A stretch of DNA of 64,000 bases from Nitrospira defluvii (GCA_000196815.1 FP929003.1:2193501-2257500); one strand, 5' to 3'; shown: positions 17,384 through 27,251, counted from the stretch's first letter. Program-made: numbers and translations. The notes: a model not told the origin generated them from the letters alone.

Positions 17384-19978
17384 CTACGGCGCGACGGTCG
17401 GTACAATAGCAATGTACCCGTCCTTCAGATCCACCACCGCCGTATCTCCGTCCCGTAGCTCCCCTTTGATCAGCTGGCGCGCCATAGGGGTTTCGATTTC
17501 CTGTTGAATGAGCCGCTTCAGCGGTCTGGCCCCATATACGGGATCATATCCGCGCCGCCCGAGGTTTTGTAGCGCTTCGGGCGTCACCGTCAGGGTAATC
17601 CGCCGTTCCACCAACCGGGCACGCAACCGCTCCAGCTGGATCTCCACGATCTTCGCCAGGTGTTCATTGCCCAAGGCATGGAAGACCACAATCTCATCGA
17701 CCCGGTTTAGGAATTCCGGCCGGAAGTGTGCCCGTAGTTCGCCGGTCACTTGAGCCTTCATCGTCTCATACGAGGCGCCGGCCTGTTGGGCCTCCAGGAT
17801 ATGCTGGCTCCCGATGTTCGACGTCATGATCAGTACGGTGTTCTTGAAGTCCACGGTTCGACCCTGGGAATCGGTGAGCCGTCCGTCGTCGAGTACCTGC
17901 AAGAGAATGTTGAAGACGTCGTGGTGAGCCTTTTCGATTTCGTCGAAAAGAATGACGGAGAACGGATGCCGTCGCACGGCTTCGGTCAGTTGGCCGCCTT
18001 CTTCGTATCCGACATAGCCGGGAGGAGCGCCGATGAGTCGCGCGACCGTGTGTTTCTCCATATACTCTGACATGTCGATGCGAATGAGGTTCGACTCATC
18101 ATCAAACAGCGTGACCGAAAGCGCCCGCGCCAGTTCTGTTTTGCCGACACCGGTGGGCCCGAGGAACAAGAACGATCCGATGGGGCGATTGGGATCTTTG
18201 ATGCCGGAGCGTGCGCGGAGTACGGCGTCTGCCACCGCAGTGACGGCTTGTTCCTGTCCTACTACGCGCCGGTGCAGGAGTTCGTCTAGCTTCAGGAGTT
18301 TTTCCATTTCTCCTTCGACCAGACGGGTAACAGGGATACCGGTCCACCGACTGACGACGGCGGCGATATCCTCTTCATCCACTTCCTCCTTGAGAAGGCG
18401 GCTTTCGTTTTGTTTCTTGCCGAGGTGTTGCTGCTCCAGTTCGAGTTCCCGTTCGAGCCTCGGTAGCTCGCCGTAGCGCAATTCAGCGACCTTATTCAAG
18501 TCATATGCGCGTTCGGACTGCTCGATTTTTTGTTTGACCTCCTCGATCTGCTGACGGATTTTTCTGAGCTTACTGACCGAGTTTTTTTCGGACTCCCAGC
18601 GCGTCTTGAGCGCCTGGAGATCGCGATTTTTCTCGGTCAGTTCTTTTTCAATCGATTGCAGCCGTGCCTTGCTGCCCGCATCTGTTTCCTTTTTCAGCGC
18701 TTCCCGTTCGATCTCAAGCTGAAGCACCTTGCGCGAGACTTCGTCCAACTCGGCCGGCAGGCTGTCGATCTCCGTTCGAAGGCGTGCGGCAGACTCGTCG
18801 ACCAGATCGATGGCTTTATCAGGCAGAAACCGGTCGCCGATATAGCGGTTCGACAATTTGGCTGCTGCAACCAGCGCCGCATCCTTGATCCGCACCCCGT
18901 GGTGCACTTCGTAGCGCTCCTTTAGGCCACGAAGGATCGAGATGGTGTCTTCCACGGTCGGCTGATCCACGAGGACCGTTTGAAAACGGCGTTCTAATGC
19001 GGCGTCCTTCTCGATGTGTTTGCGGTACTCGTCGAGGGTCGTGGCACCTATGAGGTGCATCTCGCCCCTGGCCAGCATGGGCTTGAGCAAATTCGCGGCA
19101 TCCATGGCGCCTTCCGCCGCGCCGGCTCCCACCACCGTGTGGAGTTCGTCGATAAACAGCAGCACTTGCCCCTGCGCCGACTGGATTTCCTTGAGGACGG
19201 CTTTTAATCGTTCTTCGAATTCACCGCGAAACTTGGCCCCGGCAACGAGCGCGCCCATATCAAGGACAACCACGCGCTTTTGTTTGAGCCCTTCCGGGAC
19301 ATCGCCCTTGACGATGCGTTGTGCGAGTCCCTCCACGATGGCCGTTTTCCCGACACCCGGCTCACCGATAAGGACGGGATTGTTCTTGGTGCGACGCGAG
19401 AGAATCTGGATGGTTCGTCGGATTTCGTCGTCGCGCCCGATGACCGGATCCAACTTGCCTTGCCCGGCCAGTTTCGTGAGGTCCCGTCCGTATTTTTCGA
19501 GCGCCTGGTAGGTGCCTTCCGGGTCCTGGGTGGTTACTCGTTGATTGCCTCGCACCTGCTGCAGGGCCGTCAGCAGGCGTTCGCGCGTGAGATTGAGCCG
19601 GCGAAAGACACCACCTTCCTCCACCATGGCCAGGATCATGTGTTCGACGCTGACGAAATCGTCACGGAGCTCCCTCATCCGGTCTTCGGCGTTCGTCAGC
19701 AGCGAGCCTAAGCGGGGCGTGAGGTGGATCTGCCCGGGAGCCGCGCCCGGTCCATGAACTTGAGCCACTTTGGTCAGGGCCTGCTCCGCGGCCTGGCGAA
19801 CAGCAGCGGGAGACACACCGGCCTGTTCGAACAAGGATCCGGCTATCCCTCCTTCTTGCTCCATCAGGGCAAGGAGCAGGTGTTCGACATCAATGCCCTG
19901 GTGCCCCCGGCGCATGGCAAGGGCGGATGCGCTCTGCAAGGCCTCTTGTAGCTTGACGGTCATCCGGTTCATATCCAT
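17384..19978 (-). CDS. clpB: ATP-dependent disaggregase ClpB
   Basis: ClpB is the Hsp100 disaggregase working with DnaK. The 864-residue length is typical. In order: the Clp N-terminal repeat domain (residues 1-150), the first AAA+ domain with GEPGVGKTA, the coiled-coil middle domain (about residues 400-520, rich in [18 protein letters not shown]), the second AAA+ domain with GPTGVGKTE and [10 protein letters not shown], and the C-terminal D2-small domain. Both Walker motifs and the middle domain are intact, which separates it from ClpA and ClpC. The start at 19978 has a CAGGAGT SD and a promoter-like pair upstream. Confidence 0.97.
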   Translation of the reverse strand: MDMNRMTVKLQEALQSASALAMRRGHQGIDVEHLLLALMEQEGGIAGSLFEQAGVSPAAVRQAAEQALTKVAQVHGPGAAPGQIHLTPRLGSLLTNAEDRMRELRDDFVSVEHMILAMVEEGGVFRRLNLTRERLLTALQQVRGNQRVTTQDPEGTYQALEKYGRDLTKLAGQGKLDPVIGRDDEIRRTIQILSRRTKNNPVLIGEPGVGKTAIVEGLAQRIVKGDVPEGLKQKRVVVLDMGALVAGAKFRGEFEERLKAVLKEIQSAQGQVLLFIDELHTVVGAGAAEGAMDAANLLKPMLARGEMHLIGATTLDEYRKHIEKDAALERRFQTVLVDQPTVEDTISILRGLKERYEVHHGVRIKDAALVAAAKLSNRYIGDRFLPDKAIDLVDESAARLRTEIDSLPAELDEVSRKVLQLEIEREALKKETDAGSKARLQSIEKELTEKNRDLQALKTRWESEKNSVSKLRKIRQQIEEVKQKIEQSERAYDLNKVAELRYGELPRLERELELEQQHLGKKQNESRLLKEEVDEEDIAAVVSRWTGIPVTRLVEGEMEKLLKLDELLHRRVVGQEQAVTAVADAVLRARSGIKDPNRPIGSFLFLGPTGVGKTELARALSVTLFDDESNLIRIDMSEYMEKHTVARLIGAPPGYVGYEEGGQLTEAVRRHPFSVILFDEIEKAHHDVFNILLQVLDDGRLTDSQGRTVDFKNTVLIMTSNIGSQHILEAQQAGASYETMKAQVTGELRAHFRPEFLNRVDEIVVFHALGNEHLAKIVEIQLERLRARLVERRITLTVTPEALQNLGRRGYDPVYGARPLKRLIQQEIETPMARQLIKGELRDGDTAVVDLKDGYIAIVPTVAP

Positions 19979-20013
19979 GTGGCTGACTCCTGGGTGAGTG
20001 TATCTAGTGAAAG

Positions 20014-20041
20014 AACATAATCATATCGACGCGCAAGTCAA
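20014..20041 (-). promoter_or_regulatory. Putative promoter of clpB
   Basis: TTGACT (20036-20041), a 16-base spacer and TATGTT (20014-20019) lie 35-63 bases before the clpB ATG. It resembles a housekeeping rather than a heat-shock promoter. Confidence 0.4.
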
Positions 20042-20202
20042 TAGCGCGTGGCGTGGTGGATTGCCCGACACTTCCAAAGTTTGGCCGTGCAGACTGCTTG
20101 ACCTGTCAGGGGCATCCGGCTTATTGTCCGCCTCCGATAGCTGGTGCGCTTCTCGGGGCGGAGGCATTCCGATATGAACATTTACCTCCTTTCGATTGAT
20201 CC

Positions 20203-21021
20203 ATGCTGACAGTCGTCACATCCACCCTGCATCTCTATCGGGAGGCCCTGCACGCGACCAGCCGTTCCCTGGTCCGTGGATGGCTGGCGATACCCGCCGT
20301 CATTGTATTTACGCTGCTCATGCTGTTGGCGCACCAAATCGCCCGCCCCCTGGGGATGCTGGGTGGCTTTCTGCTGGGCGCGGTCAATGCGTGCTTGATC
20401 GGGGCGACCCTCAGCGTGATCGAACAGGCGATTAGGGGCATGCGGCCCCTCACCATCGGCGACGTGATCGAGAGTATGGGGCACTATTTCTGGGACGTGA
20501 TAAGCGTCGGGTTTGTGTTGTGGATTCCCACCATGCTGCTGGATACGAGCCTGCGCGCGAACCCTGACAGCCAGTTTCTAGTCACCGCCTGTCTGCTGCT
20601 CGTGTTTATCCTTCTGAATCCAGCCCCGGAAGTGATTTATCTCACCCGGCATGATTCGCCCCTTGATGTCTTGAAGCGGAGCTACGATTTCGTGCTCGAT
20701 AACTGGATCGAATGGTTCCTGCCCATGGCGTTGGTACTGGCGCCTCTGGGACTCTCCCTCTTTTTCAAACTGTCCAGCCAGCTGGGGAGAGGGGCCGGGT
20801 TGGATTTCATTCAACTGGTGTTTGTGCCGTTTACCGTACTCAGCGCCTGGCTGACAGATTTCGGGATTTCAGCGGAACTGACCGGCATGATAGCGCTGCT
20901 GCTGACCCCACCGCTCATGGTTGGCATGCTGATCTTTCGCGGCCACCTGTTTATCGCCCTATCCGCAACCTCCAGACGACAACGTTTGTACCAATCGCAG
21001 TTCCACGACTCCGCCCGATAG
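20203..21021 (+). CDS. Polytopic membrane protein, function unknown
   Basis: This 272-residue integral membrane protein has about six hydrophobic helices, beginning with WLAIPAVIVFTLLMLLA and ending with TGMIALLLTPPLMVGMLIF. Short charged loops include the cytoplasmic segment RGMRPLTIGDVIESMGHYFW, which resembles the amphipathic repeats of some DUF-type YciC/glycerophosphoryl-type membrane proteins, but I do not recognise it. There is no SD of note before the ATG. It precedes the GlrK-like kinase by about 150 bases in the same direction. Confidence 0.65.
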   Translation: MLTVVTSTLHLYREALHATSRSLVRGWLAIPAVIVFTLLMLLAHQIARPLGMLGGFLLGAVNACLIGATLSVIEQAIRGMRPLTIGDVIESMGHYFWDVISVGFVLWIPTMLLDTSLRANPDSQFLVTACLLLVFILLNPAPEVIYLTRHDSPLDVLKRSYDFVLDNWIEWFLPMALVLAPLGLSLFFKLSSQLGRGAGLDFIQLVFVPFTVLSAWLTDFGISAELTGMIALLLTPPLMVGMLIFRGHLFIALSATSRRQRLYQSQFHDSAR

Positions 21022-21167
21022 GAGGCGCACCAGCCGTCCAGAGTCCATCCCTGTGCGTTGCACAATATGGAGAACTTGTTGAGGGCATGTACGAAGTGGT
21101 GTATGGCTTAACCTGCACTCCCGATTGCTCTGGTTCTCGTGTGGTTCACCGGGGAGGATGCGCCGTC

Positions 21168-22640
21168 GTGCGCCTCTCGATTTTCTGGCGACTGATTCTG
21201 ACGTATGTGGTCATCATCGCGGTGATGACAGCTGTCAATATCTATGCTTTGCTGCAAATTCGAACATTGGCTGGCCTCAATACAGAAGTTGGCTCCCATC
21301 ATCATCCTGAAATTGAGTCGGCAAAACGGCTGCTGAGCTCGTTTTACCAGCAAATCCAGAGCGAGAAAAAATATGTGGCGGTACCGGCGGCCACGTTTCT
21401 CGAACACTTCGACGCCGAAAGCAAGGATTTTCAACTGGTCTTGCATGGCTTGCTCACTCGGGACACTTCTGAGCCGGAGATCCAGTTAGTACGAGAAGTG
21501 GAGCGGATCCAGCAGGCGCATTTGGCTCTTTTCCATGCGCAACTTGCTGAGGGTGTAGGACAACTCCCGGAGTCGAGCGCAGCCTATGATGAACGAAGAG
21601 ACGCTCTGGCTGGGAAGATGGCCTCGACTCTGCAGCAGTACATCGGGCTCCATGAGGCGCGTATCGCGGTGGGGGTGAACGAGTCTCATGCGAGCTCGGT
21701 TCATGCGGAAGCGGTCACACGGCAATTGGTGTTGGTGGCATTGATGTTCGGGCTCGGTATGGCTGCGGTGGCGAGTTACAATATCCTTCGACCGCTGCGC
21801 CGGCTGCAGTCGACGATTCAGGAAATGGGACAGGGAAATTTCCGGGCAACAATGGACGGTCAGGCACCCCGTGAACTTCGAGAATTAGGTGATACGGTGA
21901 AGTGGATGGGGACCAGGCTGCAGCAACTCGACGATATTAAAAGCGAGTTTCTTGCCCATGTGTCCCATGAGCTTCGCACGCCGATGGCATCGATTCAGGA
22001 GGGGACCCATCTTCTCTTGGATGAAATCCCAGGCCCCCTGACGCAGGACCAGCGGACGACATTACGGATCATGTCCGACAGTAGCCGGCGATTGATGTAC
22101 CTCATTTCGACCATTCTCGATCTGTCGAAAATGGAATCCGGCATGATGGAATATCGATTTGCTCCGACCGACCTGAGGCGGGTTGCTGACATCTCAGTCA
22201 ATAAAATCAGGTTGTTGGCGGATGCGAAACAAGTGCGACTCCTGGTCGAAGCTCCGGTCGAACGCCACTGGGTGAGAGCTGACAGCGCTCGGATCGAACA
22301 AGTGCTGGACAATCTGCTGTCGAATGCGTTGAAGTACAGCCCGGAGGGGGCGGCCGTGACGTTGCATATGGAGCCGCGGCGTGATGAAGGGTTGATGTTT
22401 GTCGATGTGACAGACTGCGGGCCGGGGATACCAACAGAGGAAGTCCCGCATATTTTTGAGCGATTTTATCAGGGTCGCACCAAGACACGACATGTCTCGG
22501 TTGGCAGTGGGTTGGGGCTGGCCTTGGCCAAAAAGGTAGTGGAAGCCCATGGGGGGCGTATCTGGGTCGACAGTGAAGTCGGAAAAGGAACAACTGTGCG
22601 GTTCATGTTGTGCCTGACAAAACCGGGGATACTGGCATAG
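21168..22640 (+). CDS. Membrane sensor histidine kinase, GlrK/QseE-like
   Basis: This 490-residue kinase has a first transmembrane helix near residues 8-28, a periplasmic region of about 160 residues with mainly helical content, a second helix (LVALMFGLGMAAVASYNIL), a HAMP domain, HisKA with FLAHVSHELRTPM, and HATPase with N box NLLSNALKYSP, G1 DCGPGI and G2 GSGLGLALAK. The order kinase, lipoprotein, sigma-54 response regulator matches glrK-qseG-glrR of enterobacteria. The GTG at 21168 follows GGGGAGG; a much longer open frame to 20712 lies on the preceding gene and is rejected as coding. The output is presumably phosphorylation of the regulator at 23419. Confidence 0.88.
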   Translation: MRLSIFWRLILTYVVIIAVMTAVNIYALLQIRTLAGLNTEVGSHHHPEIESAKRLLSSFYQQIQSEKKYVAVPAATFLEHFDAESKDFQLVLHGLLTRDTSEPEIQLVREVERIQQAHLALFHAQLAEGVGQLPESSAAYDERRDALAGKMASTLQQYIGLHEARIAVGVNESHASSVHAEAVTRQLVLVALMFGLGMAAVASYNILRPLRRLQSTIQEMGQGNFRATMDGQAPRELRELGDTVKWMGTRLQQLDDIKSEFLAHVSHELRTPMASIQEGTHLLLDEIPGPLTQDQRTTLRIMSDSSRRLMYLISTILDLSKMESGMMEYRFAPTDLRRVADISVNKIRLLADAKQVRLLVEAPVERHWVRADSARIEQVLDNLLSNALKYSPEGAAVTLHMEPRRDEGLMFVDVTDCGPGIPTEEVPHIFERFYQGRTKTRHVSVGSGLGLALAKKVVEAHGGRIWVDSEVGKGTTVRFMLCLTKPGILA

Positions 22641-23410
22641 TGTGGCAGCTGCGGAACAGGGCAGTACTGTTGGGATTCGGCATCTTGTCAGCCTGCAGCA
22701 CGGTGTCTTCTCCCCCCGGCGAGACCCCCTATTTTTATGGTGATGGTAGCGACGGAAAGGCGTTGCAGGCCATTATACGTAAAGAAAGCCAGTTAGTGCC
22801 CAAATGCGCTAGTAAAAATACCTGTGATCATGTATTCTTCACGCGCGCCCTGGCGTCTCTGTATGAAAGTCGGGAATCAGCAAGCCAGTATTTTGAGAAA
22901 GTCATTGCTGTCGCGCCGAAGAGTCAGCTGGCAGCGTCGAGTCGCCTGTGGCTACAATTGTTGCAGTCTGAAGAAGTGCCTGCCGATCAGTCCTGGATCC
23001 GTTCCATTTGGAATGCTCCAGCTACTGCACATACGCAGAGGCTTCTGTCCCAGGCAATTGAGCGGACCGTACACGACTTGCTTGATCGCGAACTCACAAT
23101 TCAGCAACTACGGGCACTGCAGGACAGTGAGGCTCAGTCGCTCGAAGCGTTGCAACGAGAACTTCAAGACCAGGAGCGGAAGGCGGAATTGTTCAATTCC
23201 AGAAGAGAACACCCGCGGATGTCGGTCGAGCCGGCTACACTCCAAAGCTTGCAACGGCAAGTCAGTGATCGAGATAGAAAAATTGAGGAGCTCACGAGTC
23301 AATTGGAAGCCCTCAAGCGCATTGACCAGGAAATGAGGGGAAAGACCCGCCCGATCAAACCTCCGTCGAATGTCTTTTCGCCACAACAGCCGGAGTCGTC
23401 CAAACCTTAG
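22640..23410 (+). CDS. Outer-membrane lipoprotein in GlrK/GlrR operon (QseG-like position)
   Basis: This 256-residue lipoprotein has the lipobox LSAC after a short hydrophobic signal. Residues 60-120 are helical (an FFTRALASLY-type TPR-like stretch). The C-terminal part is coiled coil (ALQRELQDQERKAELF, VSDRDRKIEELTSQLEALK), then a Pro-rich tail. It sits where qseG (yfhG) sits in enterobacteria, between kinase and regulator; QseG affects QseE signalling there, so a similar role is inferred by position, not by clear sequence identity. The GTG at 22640 overlaps the kinase stop (TAGTG); an ATG at 22610 is an alternative. Confidence 0.72.
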   Translation: MWQLRNRAVLLGFGILSACSTVSSPPGETPYFYGDGSDGKALQAIIRKESQLVPKCASKNTCDHVFFTRALASLYESRESASQYFEKVIAVAPKSQLAASSRLWLQLLQSEEVPADQSWIRSIWNAPATAHTQRLLSQAIERTVHDLLDRELTIQQLRALQDSEAQSLEALQRELQDQERKAELFNSRREHPRMSVEPATLQSLQRQVSDRDRKIEELTSQLEALKRIDQEMRGKTRPIKPPSNVFSPQQPESSKP

Positions 23411-23418
23411 GGGCCGTC

Positions 23419-24834
23419 ATGGAGCAGGAACGCATTCTTGTTGTAGATGATGACGAAGGATTGTTGCATCTGTTGAGGATGCGGCTGTCGGCGCTTGGGT
23501 TTTCTGTGACGCCGTGCACCGGTGGTCGAGATGCGCTCACGGCTGCTCGGCAGGAAACGTTTGACATCGCGATTACTGACTTGAGGTTGCGAGCTGAAGA
23601 TGGGTTGGCCTTGGCCGAGGAGCTCATGCAGATCCAGCCAGGTCTGCCAGTCATCATTCTGACGGCTCACGGGAGCATTCCCAATGCTGTCGAAGCGATG
23701 CAACGCGGAGCGTTCGGCTACCTGACGAAACCGTTCGATGATAAAGAACTAAAGGCGACCCTCGACAAGGCCTTGATTCAGCTGCGCATGACGCGTGAGA
23801 TTCAGCGCCTCAAATCTTTAGTGAAGGAGCTGTACGGACTGGAGAACGTGATTGCCAGAAGTCCCGCAATGCAGCGATTGTTCCAGCAAGTTGCGCAGAT
23901 TGCGGATTCAGATGCGACCATTCTGTTGACTGGAGAGACTGGTACCGGGAAAGAAGTGCTCGCGCGCGTACTTCATGCCAATAGTCGTCGTTCTAAAGGT
24001 CCATTTGTGGCCTTGAATTGTGCGGCAATCAGCGAGACTCTCTTTGAAAGTGAATTGTTCGGACATATTCGCGGCGCCTTCACCAATGCGGTAGCGGCCA
24101 AGCGGGGTCTCTTCCAAAGTGCACATGGGGGCACTCTCTTTCTCGACGAGATTGCCGAGATGTCCTTACCCATGCAGGTGAAACTTCTACGTGCGGTGCA
24201 GGAGCGGGAAGTGCGGGAGGTGGGGGCGGAGTACGCAACCAAGGTAGACGTGCGTATCATTACAGCAACGAACAAGGATCTCGCAGAAAGCGTAAAAGCC
24301 GGAACCTTCCGTCATGACCTCTATTACCGAGTATCCGTCGTCCCTCTAGCTCTCCCTCCACTGCGAGAGCGAAAAGACGATATTCCGCTTCTTGCACAAC
24401 ATTTTTTAAAACAAAGCGCTAAACGTTCGAATAAGGATGTTCGTGGATTTACCCCTGCAGCCATGCATCGCCTCATGGTGTATCCATGGCCGGGTAATGT
24501 GCGAGAGCTTGAAAATGCTGTCGAAAAAGCTGTCGTAATGTCTCGGCAAGATATGGTGTTGCCAGAATTGCTTCCGACGGCTGGGGCGACCTCAGACATT
24601 GGCCTAAAACCATTGACCGAGGCCAAGGAGGATTTTGAGCGGACCTATTTGCGCAATGTGCTTCAGATGACAGGAGGGAATATCTCGCGCGCGGCACAAT
24701 TTGCCGGCAGATATCGCGCAGATTTCTATAAAATGCTGAAAAAGTACGGGTTACACCCGTCCATGCTGAAAGAACGTTCGGATTTTGAGTTGAGTGACTT
24801 AGAAGAAGTAACAGAGGAGGTCAAGGATGCCTAG
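23419..24834 (+). CDS. Sigma-54-dependent response regulator, GlrR-like, with GAFTNA loop
   Basis: This 471-residue NtrC-family activator has a receiver (phosphoacceptor Asp54, Lys104), a central AAA+ domain with Walker A GETGTGKE at residues 172-179 and Walker B TLFLDEIAEM, and a C-terminal Fis-type HTH. The sigma-54-contacting loop normally reads GAFTGA but here is G219-A-F-T-N223-A. Gly-to-Asn at this position is unusual. The protein ends with an acidic tail after the HTH. It is the output of the GlrK-like kinase; the 4-base overlap with the convergent PilZ gene (24831) sets its stop. Targets are unknown. Confidence 0.88.
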   Translation: MEQERILVVDDDEGLLHLLRMRLSALGFSVTPCTGGRDALTAARQETFDIAITDLRLRAEDGLALAEELMQIQPGLPVIILTAHGSIPNAVEAMQRGAFGYLTKPFDDKELKATLDKALIQLRMTREIQRLKSLVKELYGLENVIARSPAMQRLFQQVAQIADSDATILLTGETGTGKEVLARVLHANSRRSKGPFVALNCAAISETLFESELFGHIRGAFTNAVAAKRGLFQSAHGGTLFLDEIAEMSLPMQVKLLRAVQEREVREVGAEYATKVDVRIITATNKDLAESVKAGTFRHDLYYRVSVVPLALPPLRERKDDIPLLAQHFLKQSAKRSNKDVRGFTPAAMHRLMVYPWPGNVRELENAVEKAVVMSRQDMVLPELLPTAGATSDIGLKPLTEAKEDFERTYLRNVLQMTGGNISRAAQFAGRYRADFYKMLKKYGLHPSMLKERSDFELSDLEEVTEEVKDA

Positions 24835-25172
24835 TGCTCAACCTGGGGAAGTATGCACAGGTGGCGTCCGATGAAACGTTCCGACTTGATTGCCGCTGAG
24901 CGATGAATTTTCTCGATATGGACTCCGAAGTCCTGCCCCCGGACCCACTGAACGATGGCCTGCTCGATTTCCAATGGAACCTGTTCATCAGGCAGGTCCA
25001 TCCGCAGTGTGAGTCTCATGCCAATCTTGACTTGATGGTCCCCTTGGATCCGCCACCCTCCCGACGACATATCCCAAACGGTGCCTTTGCCTAGAAAATC
25101 TTCTGAGAGATAGTATCCTGTTCCGCAAATCTTGGCTCTCTGGTAAGTACGAAGTTTGAAGTGTTTCGGCAT
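24831..25172 (-). CDS. PilZ domain protein
   Basis: This 113-residue protein has the c-di-GMP-binding PilZ signature: RTYQR (RxxxR) near residue 8, then DMSSGG (DxSxxG) about 25 residues on, and a beta-barrel ending near FGVHIEKI. It is a single-domain PilZ protein of the adaptor type. The start at 25172 leaves the RxxxR close to the N-terminus as is usual; an upstream open extension to 25250 is rejected. Both binding motifs are intact, so it should bind c-di-GMP. Confidence 0.82.
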   Translation of the reverse strand: MPKHFKLRTYQRAKICGTGYYLSEDFLGKGTVWDMSSGGWRIQGDHQVKIGMRLTLRMDLPDEQVPLEIEQAIVQWVRGQDFGVHIEKIHRSAAIKSERFIGRHLCILPQVEH

Positions 25173-25209
25173 GGCAAGTACTTCCCGGGGGATTAATGTG
25201 CGGAAATAA

Positions 25210-25587
25210 CTACAACTGCTTCTCATTCTGTACTGATCCAGCAAGGACACCCTGATTGTTCAATGTTGAGGAAGTATCGCATCCGGAAGTCCGGTGCACG
25301 AATTGTTCAAGTCGATGTTGTTCGGGTTTGGATGTGCGGATGAACTCGATGCCAACCTTCGAGTCTTCGGCCCATCTGACGGCGGCAAGTTCGACATGCA
25401 GAGGAGCCTGCTGGTCCGGTAGAAATAGCCGCAGTTGGATATATTCACCGGCGGCCAGTGTTTTTGAGCTTTCCATGAGGCATCCCGGCAGGGAGAGGTC
25501 GAGAATCCGTCCTTCAGCAACCATGCTCTCTCCGGCAAACATGACGGAACAATCTACTGATACTCGCTGGCTATATCGATTTTTCAT
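25210..25587 (-). CDS. PilZ domain protein
   Basis: This 125-residue PilZ protein has RYSQR (RxxxR) near residue 4 and DLSLPG (DxSxxG) about 30 residues later, then VGIEFI. Its start at 25587 is preceded by AAGGAGG. It lies 37 bases upstream of the next PilZ gene in the same direction, making a tandem pair of c-di-GMP receptors. The short Ser/Asn tail after residue 105 is probably disordered. The pair may set responses of the flagellum, pilus or polysaccharide machinery. Confidence 0.82.
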   Translation of the reverse strand: MKNRYSQRVSVDCSVMFAGESMVAEGRILDLSLPGCLMESSKTLAAGEYIQLRLFLPDQQAPLHVELAAVRWAEDSKVGIEFIRTSKPEQHRLEQFVHRTSGCDTSSTLNNQGVLAGSVQNEKQL

Positions 25588-25950
25588 CGCGCCTCCTTTG
25601 CCTCTCACTGGAACCAGCATGGGTCAGTTGAGTCGCTCTTGTTCTCAACTATATTCGGAGGTTTGCGGGAGGCCTAGTCCTCAAAGTCGGTAACTCTTTA
25701 GAGGGGATCGCTGTTAAGGTGTCCATTCTTGACCGTTTCGGTTCTATGAGGCTCTAGAGGTCTGAGGAACCAGTTGAGACGTGAACTGGCGCATCTTTCT
25801 GCGGCTCTGTTTCTATGATCGTTCTGGTATGAAGCGACGAGAGCTTGAAGGGGCTACAGCCTAGCTTCCGGACTAATCTGAATTGCAATAGAAAGAATGA
25901 AAGAACCCGAGACGCGAGGAGCGAATTCACGAGCCGCCACGTGCTTAACA
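25588..25950. other. Region before the integrative element
   Basis: This region has no credible gene. It separates the PilZ pair from the left att repeat. It is somewhat AT-richer than the chromosome on the left and may include element-proximal sequence. Confidence 0.4.
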
Positions 25951-26014
25951 GATTCGTCAGTGGAATTTATGGAGCTGGCGAGAGGAATCGAACCCCCAAC
26001 CGGCGGTTTACAAA
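25951..26014 (+). repeat. Left attachment repeat (partial tRNA-Thr copy)
   Basis: This is a direct repeat of 31924-31987 with one mismatch (25969 A against 31942 G). It contains the 3' 45 bases of tRNA-Thr on the minus strand, including the CCA complement, but not the 5' half, so it is an att relic and not a tRNA gene. Downstream sequence differs from the right copy right after CAAA. Confidence 0.85.
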
Positions 26015-26147
26015 CCAGTCCTGAGCCTCTTTCATCCCATCACTCCACAGCATCAGAACCAATAGAATCGCCTGATCCACCATTGGGTTAGGCGATAGTG
26101 CCATGTTGCTTGGAGTTGTCGTTCAAAAGGGTAAAAAGGGCCGTTAC

Positions 26148-26169
26148 GGTTACACTTTTGGTTACACTT
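26148..26169 (+). repeat. Paired 10-bp repeats, candidate integrase arm sites
   Basis: Two copies of GGTTACACTT lie at 26148-26157 and 26160-26169, spaced 12 bases apart, 134 bases inside the left att repeat. The same pair with the same 12-base period occurs near the right end at 31854-31875. Confidence 0.55.
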
Positions 26170-26188
26170 TTTTGAGGTGAGGTCGAAC

Positions 26189-27166
26189 GTGGACAGGAAC
26201 GAAAAAGAACCGACGCAGCAAACAAGACTGTCCCGCTCGGCCGGTGATGCCCGTGCGCGGGGTGGCGCAAGCCACCCGCGCAGGGGAGCCGCGCCAGCGG
26301 CCTCTCCTAAACTTGACAGGAGGACATTTCTCGGCGAACACACATGGCCTCACATCACACTACCTCCCGCAGGAAACATCTGGTCCGTTACGATTCATGA
26401 TTTCGGAAAACAATGGGTCGAAATGTCTTGGGGGAGATTAGACTCGATTCAGGGCAAGAGGGGAGAGAAAGGCGCATCGCGGAATAGAAAGATGAACGAG
26501 GTGCGGGCACGAGGCAGGGCCAAAGGCACAATTCGCAAGAAATGCCTGACCATCGGAGCCGACCATCTCGTGACCTTGACCTATCGAACGAATGTGGAGG
26601 ATCGAGAGCGCGTATTACACGATCTAGGACGGTTACGACGTGCGCTCTCACGTTCCGGCTGTTCTATGCCCTATGTGGCGGTCCTGGAACGTCAACAGCG
26701 TGGGGCCCTGCATCCCCATCTCGCAGTGAAAGGGTTTCAGGATGTTCGGCTCCTACGACGATGCTGGTACAAGATCGTCGGGAACGGGCAGGGACAAGTC
26801 AATGTCAGAGGGCCTCGCCCCGGCAGTTCTCCTGTGAAGCTTGCTCGCTATCTCTCAAAGTACATCAGCAAGGATTTCGACAATATGCCACGTGAGTTTG
26901 AAGAACACCGGTACTTTTGCTCTTTAGGCGTGAAGGTGCCTACTGAAAAGCATGAGTTTGTGCTGGACCGAAGCGCAAAAGACGTTGAAAGGAAGATGTA
27001 TACCCTCATGCGGCAAGAGGCGTTGCGTCGAGTTGGCGTCCGCTGCTGTCTTGCGGAGTGGATGGGTGGGTCGGGCACCTATGGATGGATGGCGGGTTTT
27101 GAGGATGCCTCGATACGATGGGGCAACGGAAGCTCTCAACCGGTGCCGATTACTTCAAGCTCGTGA
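26189..27166 (+). CDS. HUH-type replication-associated protein (Rep)
   Basis: This protein of about 325 residues has the rolling-circle initiator layout: LVTLTYRTN (motif 1-like), LERQQRGALHPHLAV (the HUH metal motif as HPH) and KLARYLSKYISKDFD (YxxKYxxK-type catalytic Tyr region). A basic Arg-rich N-terminal extension of about 70 residues precedes the core. It resembles the ORF2/G2P-type Rep family of filamentous and other ssDNA phage-related elements. It nicks at an origin to drive element replication; no origin hairpin was identified. The start is a GTG at 26189 (26177 is an alternative); an SD-like GAGG precedes it. The C-terminal third has a homologous but broken second copy at 28586-28903. 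Confidence 0.75.
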   Translation: MDRNEKEPTQQTRLSRSAGDARARGGASHPRRGAAPAASPKLDRRTFLGEHTWPHITLPPAGNIWSVTIHDFGKQWVEMSWGRLDSIQGKRGEKGASRNRKMNEVRARGRAKGTIRKKCLTIGADHLVTLTYRTNVEDRERVLHDLGRLRRALSRSGCSMPYVAVLERQQRGALHPHLAVKGFQDVRLLRRCWYKIVGNGQGQVNVRGPRPGSSPVKLARYLSKYISKDFDNMPREFEEHRYFCSLGVKVPTEKHEFVLDRSAKDVERKMYTLMRQEALRRVGVRCCLAEWMGGSGTYGWMAGFEDASIRWGNGSSQPVPITSSS

Positions 27167-27251
27167 CACTGCGCCGGCGCCTGCTGAAGCGCGGGCGCAC
27201 TTAGCTGGGGGGAGGGGGGTGTCGGAGACTACCCCCGGAGCGGTCCGTCGC

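Noticed and set aside
20712-21167. N-terminal extension of the GlrK-like kinase frame
   Set aside because: This part overlaps the upstream membrane protein gene in another frame and lacks an SD; the GTG at 21168 has a good one.
25970-26014. Possible second tRNA-Thr gene
   Set aside because: Only the 3' half is present; the 5' half, D arm and anticodon stem partner are missing. It is an att relic.
26148-26169. Short direct repeats as a CRISPR start
   Set aside because: Only two copies occur, with no spacer-length gaps and no cas gene; arm sites for the integrase fit better.
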